Below are positions 1 through 8,021 of a DNA stretch of 25,207 bases, piece by piece. The notes beneath the pieces are model-generated. The model made no database searches. It was not told the origin of the DNA and saw nothing but the letters and a program-made list of their open reading frames with translations. The translations under genes were made by a program, and so were the position numbers. Source of the DNA: F23-B02 sp963610045 (GTDB taxonomy: Bacteria > Bacillota > Clostridia > Oscillospirales > Oscillospiraceae). The DNA is taken from NCBI GenBank assembly GCA_963610045.1, contig CAVDMS010000019.1, positions 1 through 25,207 on the forward strand, written 5' to 3'. Position 1 is the first letter of the stretch. Every line of letters starts with the position of its first letter.

Positions 1-1052
1 CCGGTACACGGCACAAGGTTCGTAACCACCGCAACGTTGAGTATGACCTGCATCGCAAGCAGCGTCGTTATGCCGGAGCAGACAAGAAATGAGTACCTGT
101 CCGGGCAGCGCATGGCTATCATATAGCCTCTGATGATGAGCAGCGCAAACAGCACAAGTATCAGCACTGCGCCGATAAAGCCAAGCTCCTCGCACACCAC
201 GGAGAATATAAAGTCGTTATGCTCCTCCGGCAGATAAAGGTACTTTTGCCTGCTTTGTCCAATGCCAAGCCCCGAAAGCCCGCCGGAGCCTATCGTGTAC
301 AGCGACTGTACTATCTGGTAGCCCTCGTCCGAGGTGGAGGAAAAGGGGTCTCGCCATGTCGTGATCCTCGTTGACGCATACGGAAACATCGTCAGCAGTA
401 CGGCGATCGCACCGCCTGAGATAAGTCCCGCAGCAACGAACCACACGAGCCTTGCGCCGCCGAGAAATATCATAACGCCGCCGATGGCGACAATGATTAT
501 CGAAGCCGAAAAGTGCGGTTCAAGCACCAAAAGTGCAACGATCACGACCAAAATCGCCGCAAACGGCAGTATTCCGTAGCGAAAGGTTTTCATCTTGCCT
601 CGGTTCTTGCATATAAGCACCGAGAACGACAGTATGACCGCAAGCTTTGCGATCTCCGACGGCTGCAAGGTAAGGCTTCCGACGCCTATCCATCGTCTTG
701 CACCGTTTGCGTCCACGCCGATAAGCGGGACCAAAAGCAGCAGCACAAGCGCAGCTATAAGCAGCGGCATGGAAAATCTGCGGTAGAAGCCCATCGGCAT
801 ACGGGAACACAGCAGCATTGCGCCGGTGCCGAGTGCCGCAAATGCAAGCTGTCTTATAAAGTAATATGTAGGGCTTCCGCCCGTTACGTTTGCCGGATCG
901 TAGTATGCTCTGGCGAAGCTCGCCGACAGCACCATTATGACTCCCGTCAGGAGCAGAAGCATGACTATCACGAAAAAGCTCGTGTCAAAGCGCTTTTGCT
1001 CCTTTTTATCTTTCGTTTCCGATTCGATGAGTCTTGCGGTGCCGTACTGCAT
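1..1052 (-). CDS. ftsW: FtsW/SpoVE-type peptidoglycan polymerase (SEDS family), 3' end cut by window edge
   Basis: Multi-pass membrane glycosyltransferase that polymerises lipid II into glycan strands at the division septum, working with the class B PBP encoded upstream. I translated it by hand: 350 codons are visible, starting with ATG at 1052 behind a perfect AAGGAGG Shine-Dalgarno. SEDS hallmarks seen are an early TM helix ending in VLSAS, the segment NGARRWIGVG followed by LQPSEIAK, a GLGIGQSRQKYLYLPEEHNDFIF stretch holding the family's invariant Asp, then EELGFIGA, and finally NVAVVTNLVPCTG, which normally lies close to the C-terminus. Only about 20 to 40 residues should be missing. It starts 17 bp after mraY, so it is the next operon gene; murD, usual at this position, is absent. 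It could be named SpoVE instead of FtsW; the sequence alone does not decide. Confidence 0.93.
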   Translation of the reverse strand, partial: MQYGTARLIESETKDKKEQKRFDTSFFVIVMLLLLTGVIMVLSASFARAYYDPANVTGGSPTYYFIRQLAFAALGTGAMLLCSRMPMGFYRRFSMPLLIAALVLLLLVPLIGVDANGARRWIGVGSLTLQPSEIAKLAVILSFSVLICKNRGKMKTFRYGILPFAAILVVIVALLVLEPHFSASIIIVAIGGVMIFLGGARLVWFVAAGLISGGAIAVLLTMFPYASTRITTWRDPFSSTSDEGYQIVQSLYTIGSGGLSGLGIGQSRQKYLYLPEEHNDFIFSVVCEELGFIGAVLILVLFALLIIRGYMIAMRCPDRYSFLVCSGITTLLAMQVILNVAVVTNLVPCT

Positions 1053-1069
1053 ACACCCGCCTCCTTATA

Positions 1070-2086
1070 TCAGCCGATCTGGAAACGATTATATATTCCT
1101 ACAAATGAAATTATTGCAAAAACAAGGGACACGGAGGTAAAAAGAACGAACAGCTCCTTCTCGCTCCACTTTTTGCCCGTCCATCCTCCCATTTCAAGGT
1201 GGTGGTGGAAGGGCGCCATTTTAAACACACGCTTGCCGTGAGTAAGCTTAAAGTAGGTGACCTGGATTATGTCGGACAGCGTTTCCCAAATGTAGACGAT
1301 GCCGAGGGTTATGAGAATGAGCGGCATGTCGTAGGTAAACGCAAGCGCCGCAATTGCGCCGCCGAGGAACAGCGATCCCGTGTCGCCCATGAAAACCTTT
1401 GCCGGGTTAAAGTTGTACACCAAAAAGCCCATCAATCCACCGAGCATCGCCGATGCGAAAATGCCCATTGTAAGGTATCTTTGACCCGCATAGAATGTCA
1501 CGGTCACGAAGAAGAAGCAGACCGGGAGCGAGGTTCCCGTTGCCAGTCCGTCAACACCGTCGGTGATATTCACGGCGTTTACAGTGCCGACGATAATGAA
1601 CGCCGCAAGCGCAAAGTACAGCGCTTCGGGAATGTACAGCTCAACGTTCCAGAACGGAACATACAGCGTCGTTCTGATATATCCCAGCTTGCGCAGCAGC
1701 AGGACGAACGCAAGCGCCGCAACGAGCTGAAGCAGGAATTTTGCCTTTGCGCTGAGTCCGAGATTCGTCTTCTTGCGCAGCTTCTCCCAGTCGTCGAGGA
1801 AGCCTATCGCACCGAAAACAAGCGCAAACAGCAGAACAAATATATGCGCAAAGTCCCCGTCAAGCATCGACTTGAAGCCGACGCTCAGACAGGCAACGGT
1901 GATGCCGGCAATGAAGATAACGCCGCCCATCGTCGGGGTGCCCGTCTTCCCCATGTGCCATGTGGGACCGTTTGACTTTATCTCCTGCCCCGCCTTTATC
2001 TTTCTTAGCCAAGGGATGTAAACCTTGCCGACGGCAACCGCAACGGCAAATGAAATCAAAAACGCAAGTATCAGACTCAATGTCAT
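1070..2086 (-). CDS. mraY: Phospho-N-acetylmuramoyl-pentapeptide transferase MraY
   Basis: Integral membrane enzyme that transfers phospho-MurNAc-pentapeptide from UDP to undecaprenyl phosphate, giving lipid I, the first membrane step of peptidoglycan synthesis. It has 338 residues, normal for the family. Seen motifs are the N-terminal GKTGTPTMGG (47-55), the FLDDW aspartate pair (D98, D99), NITDGVDGLATG (D176), GDTGSLFLGG (D235) and the histidine cluster HHHLEMGGW (294-301), together with about ten hydrophobic segments. Start ATG at 2086 has AAGAGG eight bases upstream, and this site overlaps the end of murE, which stops five bases earlier, so translation is probably coupled. ftsW follows directly. 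Confidence 0.97.
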   Translation of the reverse strand: MTLSLILAFLISFAVAVAVGKVYIPWLRKIKAGQEIKSNGPTWHMGKTGTPTMGGVIFIAGITVACLSVGFKSMLDGDFAHIFVLLFALVFGAIGFLDDWEKLRKKTNLGLSAKAKFLLQLVAALAFVLLLRKLGYIRTTLYVPFWNVELYIPEALYFALAAFIIVGTVNAVNITDGVDGLATGTSLPVCFFFVTVTFYAGQRYLTMGIFASAMLGGLMGFLVYNFNPAKVFMGDTGSLFLGGAIAALAFTYDMPLILITLGIVYIWETLSDIIQVTYFKLTHGKRVFKMAPFHHHLEMGGWTGKKWSEKELFVLFTSVSLVFAIISFVGIYNRFQIG

Positions 2087-2091
2087 GTCGT

Positions 2092-3534
2092 TTACCTCTT
2101 CTCTATATGTTCTGCCACGATCTCTCTTTCGTCCATGTGATGCTTCTCGTGTCCGACGATCTGATAATCCTCATGCCCTTTTCCGGCAAGCAGGATAACG
2201 TCGTGCGGACGGTGATTGTCTATCGCCCAGCATATCGCATCGGGTCTGTCGCAGATCACCGTGTACGGGGTATCGCTCCCGCTCATGCCGACGACTATCT
2301 CGTCGATGATGCTCTGCGGCTCCTCGGTTCGGGGATTGTCGCTCGTGACTATAACGAAATCTGCATATTTTGCGGCGACCGCTCCCATGATGGGACGCTT
2401 GGTGCGGTCTCTGTCACCGCCGCAGCCGAACAGCGCCACGAGCCGCCCCTCGTCGTTTATGCGCAGCGCCTTGAGTGCGTTTTCGAGCGCATCGGGGGTG
2501 TGGGAATAGTCGATGACTATGGTGTAGTCGCCGTCCGTCGGCACAAGCTCCATTCTGCCCTTGACACCCTTTGCGCTTCCGACAGCGTCGGCGCAGTCGG
2601 AAAGGCTTATTCCGAGGGCAAGCCCTGCCGACATCACGCACAGTGCATTATAAACCGAAAACTTTCCCGGTATGCAGAGCTTGGTTTTGACCCGATCCTT
2701 ACCCGAAACGGCGTAAAACTCTGTGCCGGAGGGAGAAAGCTTCACATCGTCGGCATAAAGCTCCGTATCATGAGCGTCGATCGCATAGCTGTGTATCTTA
2801 CAGGTCGCATCCTTCGTCATGGTTTCGCACCATGCGTCGTCTGCGTTAAAGCAGCCGTCATCGCACATACGGAAAAGCTTTGCCTTTGCCTTGGCGTACT
2901 CCTCCATCGTGCCGTGGAAGTCGAGGTGATCCTGCGTCAGATTTGTAAAGATGCCGACGTCGAAGTGAATGCCCGCAACTCTGTCAAGACTGAGTGAGTG
3001 CGAGGAGACCTCCATCACGACATGGGTACAGCCGGAGTCCGCCATCTCCCTGAAAAGGCGCTGAAGCTCAAGGCTTTCGGGGGTCGTGCGCTCGGAGTGC
3101 AGAAACTCCGAGCCTATCATATTGCCGTTCGTACCGATAAGCCCGACCTTGGCGTCAAGCTTAGACTCCAAAAGGTGCTTTAAAAGATAGGTCGTGGTCG
3201 TTTTGCCGTTTGTTCCGGTAACGCCGACGATCGTCATCTCGCTTGCCGGGTCGCCGTAGAACTCACGCCCCGCCAAAGCGAGTGCAAGGCGGCTGTCGGA
3301 GGCGAGCGCATAGGCAATGTCGGCATCGGGCTTTTCCTGGCACAGTATCGCCGAGGCTCCGGCTTCGATCGCAGCGGGTATGTACTTATGCCCGTCGAAC
3401 TCAAAGCCCTTTATCGCCACGAACAGGTCACCGGGCTTGACGGCTCTTGAGTCGTAGCTTATGCCCGTGATCTCGGTCTCGCCGCCTTTAAGCTCCTCAA
3501 GCTTAACGTCCTTTACGATTTCGGATAGCTTCAT
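2092..3534 (-). CDS. murE: UDP-N-acetylmuramoyl-tripeptide synthetase MurE (meso-DAP type)
   Basis: Cytoplasmic ATP-dependent ligase that adds the third amino acid to UDP-MurNAc-L-Ala-D-Glu. Residues count from the ATG at 3534 (480 aa). Visible are the Mur ligase P-loop TGTNGKTTT (107-115), the NLTQDHLDFHG central motif, the C-terminal FGCGGDRDRTKR segment, DNPRTEEP (DNPR at 399-402) and the KGHE motif (452-455). DNPR is the known signature for meso-diaminopimelate as substrate, as in E. coli and B. subtilis; lysine-adding MurE enzymes differ there. A TTG seven codons upstream (3555) overlaps the PBP stop as TTGA, but the ATG has AGAGG at a better distance, so I prefer the ATG. The usual neighbour murF is missing: mraY follows after 5 bp. 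Confidence 0.95.
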   Translation of the reverse strand: MKLSEIVKDVKLEELKGGETEITGISYDSRAVKPGDLFVAIKGFEFDGHKYIPAAIEAGASAILCQEKPDADIAYALASDSRLALALAGREFYGDPASEMTIVGVTGTNGKTTTTYLLKHLLESKLDAKVGLIGTNGNMIGSEFLHSERTTPESLELQRLFREMADSGCTHVVMEVSSHSLSLDRVAGIHFDVGIFTNLTQDHLDFHGTMEEYAKAKAKLFRMCDDGCFNADDAWCETMTKDATCKIHSYAIDAHDTELYADDVKLSPSGTEFYAVSGKDRVKTKLCIPGKFSVYNALCVMSAGLALGISLSDCADAVGSAKGVKGRMELVPTDGDYTIVIDYSHTPDALENALKALRINDEGRLVALFGCGGDRDRTKRPIMGAVAAKYADFVIVTSDNPRTEEPQSIIDEIVVGMSGSDTPYTVICDRPDAICWAIDNHRPHDVILLAGKGHEDYQIVGHEKHHMDEREIVAEHIEKR

Positions 3535-3542
3535 ATGTTTAT

Positions 3543-3547
3543 CCTCT
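3543..3547 (-). promoter_or_regulatory. Ribosome binding site deciding the murE start
   Basis: On the minus strand AGAGG lies eight bases before the ATG at 3534. It favours that ATG over the upstream TTG at 3555, which would place this site inside the coding region. Confidence 0.6.
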
Positions 3548-3551
3548 GTTT

Positions 3552-5876
3552 TCAATATTTTCCGAGCATACTCTCGTCCTCGTCAACAAGCGTCACGGTA
3601 ATAACGGTGCCGTGATCGACCTTGCTGCCGGGCTTTATGCTCTGCGATGTAACTATTTTTGCTTCGGCATCGGGAACTCCCGAAGCCGTTCTGACAAACA
3701 AGCCGTAGGCATCAAGCGTCTCTCTCGCCTGAGCGTAGGTCATGCCCGAAATGTTCGGCATGGTCTCCTGCCCCGGCGACGGCTCGGCATCGGCATAAAT
3801 GATGACCGTGCTGCCTGAGGCTATCATGCTCCCTGCCGCCGGAAGCTGCTTTGTCACGGCAGCACCCTCACCGAACAGTCTGCACTCAAAGCCCGCCTCC
3901 GCAAGCTTTGCCTTCGCCTCGTCCGGGCTGAGCCCCGCAAGGCTCGGCACCGCCGTATCGCTTTGCTCACCGTCGCCGTAATCAGGCTCAAAGCCCATGT
4001 ACGGCAGAATGTCGGCAAGCATTTTGCCCACCGTCGGCGCCGCCATCTGTCCGCCGCTTATGTACACGCCGGAGGCGTTGCTCGGCGAGTCGAGCAGCAC
4101 AAGTATTGCGATTTCGGGATCGTCCGCCGGGGCGACGCCGATGAAGGAAACGATATACTCCTTCTTGCCCGTCTCCGCCTGGAGACTTACCTTTTCGCTC
4201 GTCCCCGTCTTGCCGCCTATCCTGTAGCCGGCAACGGCTGCGTTTCTGCCGGTGCCGTCGTTCGGATCGCCGACGACCTGCTCAAGTATGGCGCAGACCG
4301 TCTTGCTCGTTTCGGGGCTTATGACACGCCTGACGGCTTTCGGCTCTCGATTATACACCGTATTTCCGTCTGCGTCCAGCATTCTTTGCACAATATACGG
4401 CTGCATCAGCTCTCCGCCGTTGACGCAGGCGCTCACGGCGGTTATAAGCTGTAAGGGCGTAATGGTAAAGGTCTGCCCGAAGGATGCCGCCGCAAGCTGC
4501 GAAAGATTCTTTTCGCTGCAAAAGGTCTCACGGCTCCACCATATGCTGCCGCTTTCGCCGCCGATGTCGATGCCTGTCTTTGCGGTGAGCTGCTGCGTGT
4601 CGTCGCCCGTGAGGGTGAGGAAGCCGAAAGCGTCGCAGTATTTGTAAAAGGTCTCGGCTCCGACACGCATACCGATGTTCACGAACGCCACGTTGCAGGA
4701 GTGCTGCACCGCCTGCGTGAGCGTCTGCGAGCCGTGACCTCCGCTTTTCCAGCACCTGACGGGGTTCGTTCTGCCCTGCACCGCAACGGTGCCGCCGCAG
4801 AAAAAGCTGTCGTTTAGGCTCACCGCACCCTCGTTGAGCGCCATCGAAAGCGTTATTATCTTGAAGGTCGAGCCGGGTTCGTAGGTGTCGGAGACGGTTT
4901 TGTTGCGCCACTGTAACTGCTGTGCCTTATACAGAAGCTCGCTTTTTGCCTCCTCGTCCGGTTCGGCGTCAATGATCGCCTGTGCGTCCTCGCTGACGTC
5001 GAGGAAGTTGTTGAGGTCGTAGTTTCCCATGGAAGCCATGGCAAGTATCTTCCCCGTCTTGACCTCCATCACTATTGCTCCTGCGCCGTTTTGTATGTCG
5101 TAGTCGGCTATCGCCTGACGCAGGTGCTTTTCGACAAAGTATTGTATCGTCGTATCGACGGTCGTCACCACGTCGTAGCCGCTTTCGGCTCCGAAATAAC
5201 CGTCGTAGCGTGTGAGCAGCATATCGCTGCCCGACGCATTGGTCGCTCTTTTATAGCTACCGTCGGTCCCCGCAAGCGAGGAATCGTACCATGCCTCGAT
5301 GCCGTTTAGGCCGTAGTTATCCGTGCCGACGAAGCCGATAACGTGACAGGCGAGCGAGGAATGCGGGTAGTAGCGCTTGGTGTCGCTTTCAAGGCGCACA
5401 CCCTTTATGCCGTACTCCTCCTTGAATTTTCTTATCTCGTCCGCCTTATCGGACTCGATCTTCCTTGCGACCGTCACATACCATGAGCCTGTGTTCGACG
5501 CCTTTTCGAGGATCTCCTCCTCGGATACGCCGAGTATTTCGGAGAGCTTACTTGCGATAAGCTCCTTATCCTCGTCGTACATTTTGATCTCCGCCGGACT
5601 GAGATACACGTTTTCAACGTCTGCGCTCATTGCAAGCACGTTCATGTTGCGGTCGTATATCGTACCCCTGACCGCCGAGGTACCCGTGGTCCTGAGCTGC
5701 TGACTGAGCGCAAGCCCCTCGTACAGCTCGTGGTCCCTTATTTGCAGCACATACAGTCGCACCGCAAGCACGGCAAAAGCAAGTACGCCGCACACTGCTG
5801 CAAGAAAAAGTGTACGGCGGAGCATGGTCCTGTTCGGACCTCTAAAGGGGTTTTCGTCCTTAGGAATCTTATTCAT
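3552..5876 (-). CDS. ftsI: Class B penicillin-binding protein with two PASTA domains (FtsI/PBP2B/SpoVD type)
   Basis: Septal D,D-transpeptidase that crosslinks new peptidoglycan, anchored by one N-terminal helix (about residues 20-45) with the rest outside. It is 774 residues from the ATG at 5876. Order: short basic cytoplasmic tail, TM helix, PBP dimerisation domain (RGTIYDRN near 71-77), then the transpeptidase domain with the active-site SxxK as STFK (336-339), SxN as SCN (393-395) and KTG within GGKTGTSEK (556-558). Two PASTA repeats close the protein (about 641-695 and 705-765). ATG 5876 has AAAGGAG five bases upstream; the in-frame TTG at 5927 overlaps ftsL and lacks such a site. Two PASTA repeats resemble B. 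subtilis PBP2B, which has two, more than SpoVD, which has one. I cannot exclude a sporulation role. Confidence 0.95.
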   Translation of the reverse strand: MNKIPKDENPFRGPNRTMLRRTLFLAAVCGVLAFAVLAVRLYVLQIRDHELYEGLALSQQLRTTGTSAVRGTIYDRNMNVLAMSADVENVYLSPAEIKMYDEDKELIASKLSEILGVSEEEILEKASNTGSWYVTVARKIESDKADEIRKFKEEYGIKGVRLESDTKRYYPHSSLACHVIGFVGTDNYGLNGIEAWYDSSLAGTDGSYKRATNASGSDMLLTRYDGYFGAESGYDVVTTVDTTIQYFVEKHLRQAIADYDIQNGAGAIVMEVKTGKILAMASMGNYDLNNFLDVSEDAQAIIDAEPDEEAKSELLYKAQQLQWRNKTVSDTYEPGSTFKIITLSMALNEGAVSLNDSFFCGGTVAVQGRTNPVRCWKSGGHGSQTLTQAVQHSCNVAFVNIGMRVGAETFYKYCDAFGFLTLTGDDTQQLTAKTGIDIGGESGSIWWSRETFCSEKNLSQLAAASFGQTFTITPLQLITAVSACVNGGELMQPYIVQRMLDADGNTVYNREPKAVRRVISPETSKTVCAILEQVVGDPNDGTGRNAAVAGYRIGGKTGTSEKVSLQAETGKKEYIVSFIGVAPADDPEIAILVLLDSPSNASGVYISGGQMAAPTVGKMLADILPYMGFEPDYGDGEQSDTAVPSLAGLSPDEAKAKLAEAGFECRLFGEGAAVTKQLPAAGSMIASGSTVIIYADAEPSPGQETMPNISGMTYAQARETLDAYGLFVRTASGVPDAEAKIVTSQSIKPGSKVDHGTVITVTLVDEDESMLGKY

Positions 5877-5881
5877 ATTAG

Positions 5882-5888
5882 CTCCTTT
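5882..5888 (-). promoter_or_regulatory. Ribosome binding site deciding the PBP start
   Basis: AAAGGAG on the minus strand, five bases before the ATG at 5876. It shortens the PBP by 17 residues relative to the longest open frame (TTG at 5927). Confidence 0.75.
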
Positions 5889-5919
5889 GCCCAATGAGTT
5901 CGTCTTAAAGACATAATAT

Positions 5920-6324
5920 TTAGCCAAGCCCGAAATATTCCGGCAAGGAGCTTACCCAATCTTCTGTTGTTTCGTCCGGCTCGGAGTCGTCGCTGTCGGA
6001 GATAAGCTCTCCGTGATCCTCCCCGGCCGTATCTATCGGCACTATCTGTCCCGGCTCCGGCAGCTGCATTCCGAGCACGTTCCTTGCGTAATCCTCTATC
6101 TGCGCAAGGTCCGTACTCTCCTCAAGCTCGATCTCAAGCCGCCGCTTTTCGTCGTCAAGCTCACCAAGCTGCGTCGAGAGCTTTGAATTCTCGCCCTTTA
6201 CCTCCGTAAGCTCCGCTCGCAGGAGCAGCCCCCACACGAGCAGTCCGACCGCAGTCAGTGCAAACACGGCAAAAATGCATATTGCCGTTTTCTTTCTGTA
6301 AGCGTTTCCGCTTTTTTCTTTCAA
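5920..6324 (-). CDS. ftsL: FtsL-like cell division protein (bitopic, coiled coil)
   Basis: Small 134-residue single-pass membrane protein. A basic N-terminus is followed by a TM helix (about 12-34) and a charged heptad-like coiled coil (about 36-75, ELTEVKGENSKLSTQLGEL and onward). Next comes the short conserved-looking segment IEDYARNVLGMQLPEPGQIV, typical of the FtsL/DivIC family, and then an acidic, probably disordered tail. FtsL recruits and activates the FtsW-PBP pair at the septum. Identification rests on topology and on its place between rsmH and the class B PBP, because FtsL sequences diverge strongly. The start is TTG at 6324, with GAGG close upstream; no in-frame ATG lies before the TM helix. 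The gene begins 12 bp after rsmH. Confidence 0.85.
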   Translation of the reverse strand: MKEKSGNAYRKKTAICIFAVFALTAVGLLVWGLLLRAELTEVKGENSKLSTQLGELDDEKRRLEIELEESTDLAQIEDYARNVLGMQLPEPGQIVPIDTAGEDHGELISDSDDSEPDETTEDWVSSLPEYFGLG

Positions 6325-6336
6325 CAGCCTCAGTCC

Positions 6337-7278
6337 TTACACCCGCTCAGCCACTCTCAGCTTTGCGCTGCGTGACCTTGGGTTGGATTTCAGCTCGTCC
6401 TCTCCCGGCACTATCGGTTTTCTGCTGACGCTGCGGAGGGTCTGCTTAAAGCCGCATATGCATATCGGCGCTTCCCTCGGACAGGTGCAGCCGTTTTCTC
6501 TTGCCGCAATTCCCTGTTTTACGATCCTGTCCTCAAGCGAATGGAAGCTTATGACGCACAGCCTTCCGCCGGGCAGGAGCCTGTCGGGTACGGTGCGTAT
6601 CATCTTCTCCACTTCGCCGAGTTCGTCGTTCACCGCAATGCGGATCGCCTGAAAGCTCCGCTTTGCGGGGTGCTGTTTTTCTCTGAGTGCCGCTGCCGGC
6701 ATTGCGCTTTTTATAACGTCCACAAGCGCAAGGGTGCTTAAAATCGGGCTTTTTGCCCTCGTCTGCACGATCTTCGAGGCGATACGCCTTGCGTAGCGCT
6801 CCTCCCCGTAGTCACGCAGTATGCGGTAAAGCTCGTCCTCCGGCCACTCGTTGACCACAAGCTCCGCCGTGAGCGGACTGCCTGAGTCCATGCGCATATC
6901 GAGCGGTGCGTCTGCCATATAGGAAAAACCCCGCTCACTCTCGTCAAGCTGCGGCGACGATACACCGAGGTCAAAGAGCATCCCGTCCACCGCCTCGATG
7001 CCGAGGCCCGAAAGGATGTCCGCTGCGTCCGAGAAATTGCCGTGTACGAGCGTCACCTTATCGGAGTACGCCGACAGGCGCTCCCCCGTGCGGCGTATCG
7101 CACTTTCGTCACGGTCGATGCCTATAAGTCTGCCGCAGCTCAGCCTTTTGAGTATCTCCAGCGAATGTCCGCCGAGTCCCAAAGTGCCGTCAAGATATAT
7201 GCCGTCGGGCTTTATGTTTAAGTTTTCAATGCATTCGTTGAGCAGCACCGAAACGTGCTTCGGCTCCATATCCGCCAT
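6337..7278 (-). CDS. rsmH: 16S rRNA (cytosine(1402)-N4)-methyltransferase RsmH
   Basis: SAM-dependent enzyme that N4-methylates C1402 in the decoding centre of 16S rRNA; historically mraW, the usual first gene of the dcw cluster. It has 313 residues, standard size. Visible are the N-terminal KHVSVLLNE, the SAM-binding YLDGTLGLGGHS (28-39), IGIDRDESAI, the MLFDLGVSSPQLD motif, RGFSYM followed by LDMRMD, QAIRIAVNDELGE, and FHSLEDRIVKQ near the C-terminus. ATG at 7278 follows GGGGAG at eight bases. Only 57 bp separate it from hypB and they hold a hairpin. I see no separate promoter, so the dcw operon may depend partly on read-through from the promoter upstream of the SBP-like gene. Confidence 0.97.
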   Translation of the reverse strand: MADMEPKHVSVLLNECIENLNIKPDGIYLDGTLGLGGHSLEILKRLSCGRLIGIDRDESAIRRTGERLSAYSDKVTLVHGNFSDAADILSGLGIEAVDGMLFDLGVSSPQLDESERGFSYMADAPLDMRMDSGSPLTAELVVNEWPEDELYRILRDYGEERYARRIASKIVQTRAKSPILSTLALVDVIKSAMPAAALREKQHPAKRSFQAIRIAVNDELGEVEKMIRTVPDRLLPGGRLCVISFHSLEDRIVKQGIAARENGCTCPREAPICICGFKQTLRSVSRKPIVPGEDELKSNPRSRSAKLRVAERV

Positions 7279-7296
7279 TGCTTCAGCTCCCCTGTA

Positions 7297-7323
7297 AAGC
7301 GGACGGCGATGAGCCGTCCGCTT
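7297..7323 (-). terminator. Perfect hairpin between hypB and rsmH (weak terminator or attenuator)
   Basis: An 11-bp perfect stem (AAGCGGACGGC against its complement) with a five-base loop. On the minus strand it follows hypB and is trailed by only three T residues, so it would be a weak intrinsic terminator or an RNA-processing or attenuation structure rather than a full stop. It ends about 18 bases before the rsmH start codon. Confidence 0.5.
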
Positions 7324-7335
7324 ATTCTCTCTGTC

Positions 7336-8004
7336 TTACTTATTCCACTCGGCTACCTGTGAGCGCAGCCAATCCGCCCACTCGCCGATGCCGTCGCCGT
7401 GCTTTGCGGAGATGGGGATGATCTTGATGTTGGGATTAAGCTTCTTTGCGTATTCCCTGCACTTGTCAAGATCAAAGTCAAAATACGGCATTACGTCGAT
7501 CTTGTTTATAAGCAGTACGTCGCAGATGGAGAACATGAGCGGGTACTTTAAGGGCTTGTCGTGTCCTTCGGGTACGGACAAAATCATCGCATTCTTAACG
7601 GCTCCGGTGTCGAACTCCGCCGGGCAAACGAGGTTGCCGACGTTTTCGAGTATCGCAAGGTCGATATTGTCGGTGCCGAGTCCCTCAAGCCCCTGCTTCG
7701 TCATGCCCGCATCGAGGTGGCACATACCGCCGGTGTGGAGCTGAATGACCTTTGCACCGGACTTCTCGATGGTAGCGGCGTCGACGTCGGAGTCGATGTC
7801 CGCTTCCATGACGCCTATGCGGAGGTCGTCTTTAAGCGCTGCGATGGTCGCCATGAGCGTTGTGGTTTTGCCGGAGCCGGGCGAGGACATGAGATTCAGC
7901 AGAAAGGTCTTTTCCGCTTTAAGCTCCTCTCTGAGCTTGTCCGCCTCACGGTCATTGTTTTCAAATACGCTTTTCTTGATCTCGAGTACTCTGAAACCTT
8001 CCAT
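7336..8004 (-). CDS. hypB: HypB-type nickel-insertion GTPase
   Basis: SIMIBI-class GTPase that delivers nickel to [NiFe]-hydrogenase precursors and related Ni enzymes. It has 222 residues, typical of the short form without the N-terminal Cys-rich or His-rich Ni-binding extension. Motifs are the P-loop SSPGSGKTTT (40-49), the EADIDSDVDA switch region, QLHTGGMCHLDA with the metal-site Cys95-His96, ENVGNLVCPAEFD with Cys127, and the guanine-recognition NKID (167-170). GTG-free start: ATG at 8004 with GAGGTG five bases upstream. It sits 17 bp downstream of the SBP-like gene and no hypA, hydrogenase or urease gene is present in the window, so its client is unknown. Confidence 0.93.
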   Translation of the reverse strand: MEGFRVLEIKKSVFENNDREADKLREELKAEKTFLLNLMSSPGSGKTTTLMATIAALKDDLRIGVMEADIDSDVDAATIEKSGAKVIQLHTGGMCHLDAGMTKQGLEGLGTDNIDLAILENVGNLVCPAEFDTGAVKNAMILSVPEGHDKPLKYPLMFSICDVLLINKIDVMPYFDFDLDKCREYAKKLNPNIKIIPISAKHGDGIGEWADWLRSQVAEWNK

Positions 8005-8021
8005 TTTTACACCTCATAAGT

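Noticed and set aside
513..1241. 242-codon plus-strand frame opposite ftsW
   Set aside because: The opposite strand encodes a clear SEDS protein, and this frame has basic, unstructured composition.
1199..2997. Long plus-strand open frames opposite mraY and murE
   Set aside because: They overlap recognised enzymes on the other strand, are rich in Arg, His and Gln and have no family motifs; they are shadows.
3555..3555. TTG start for murE overlapping the PBP stop
   Set aside because: The ATG at 3534 has a better ribosome binding site and gives the usual MurE N-terminus; the TTG remains a minor alternative.
5927..5927. TTG start that would lengthen the PBP into ftsL
   Set aside because: AAAGGAG lies properly spaced before the ATG at 5876, so the extra 17 residues are not likely translated.
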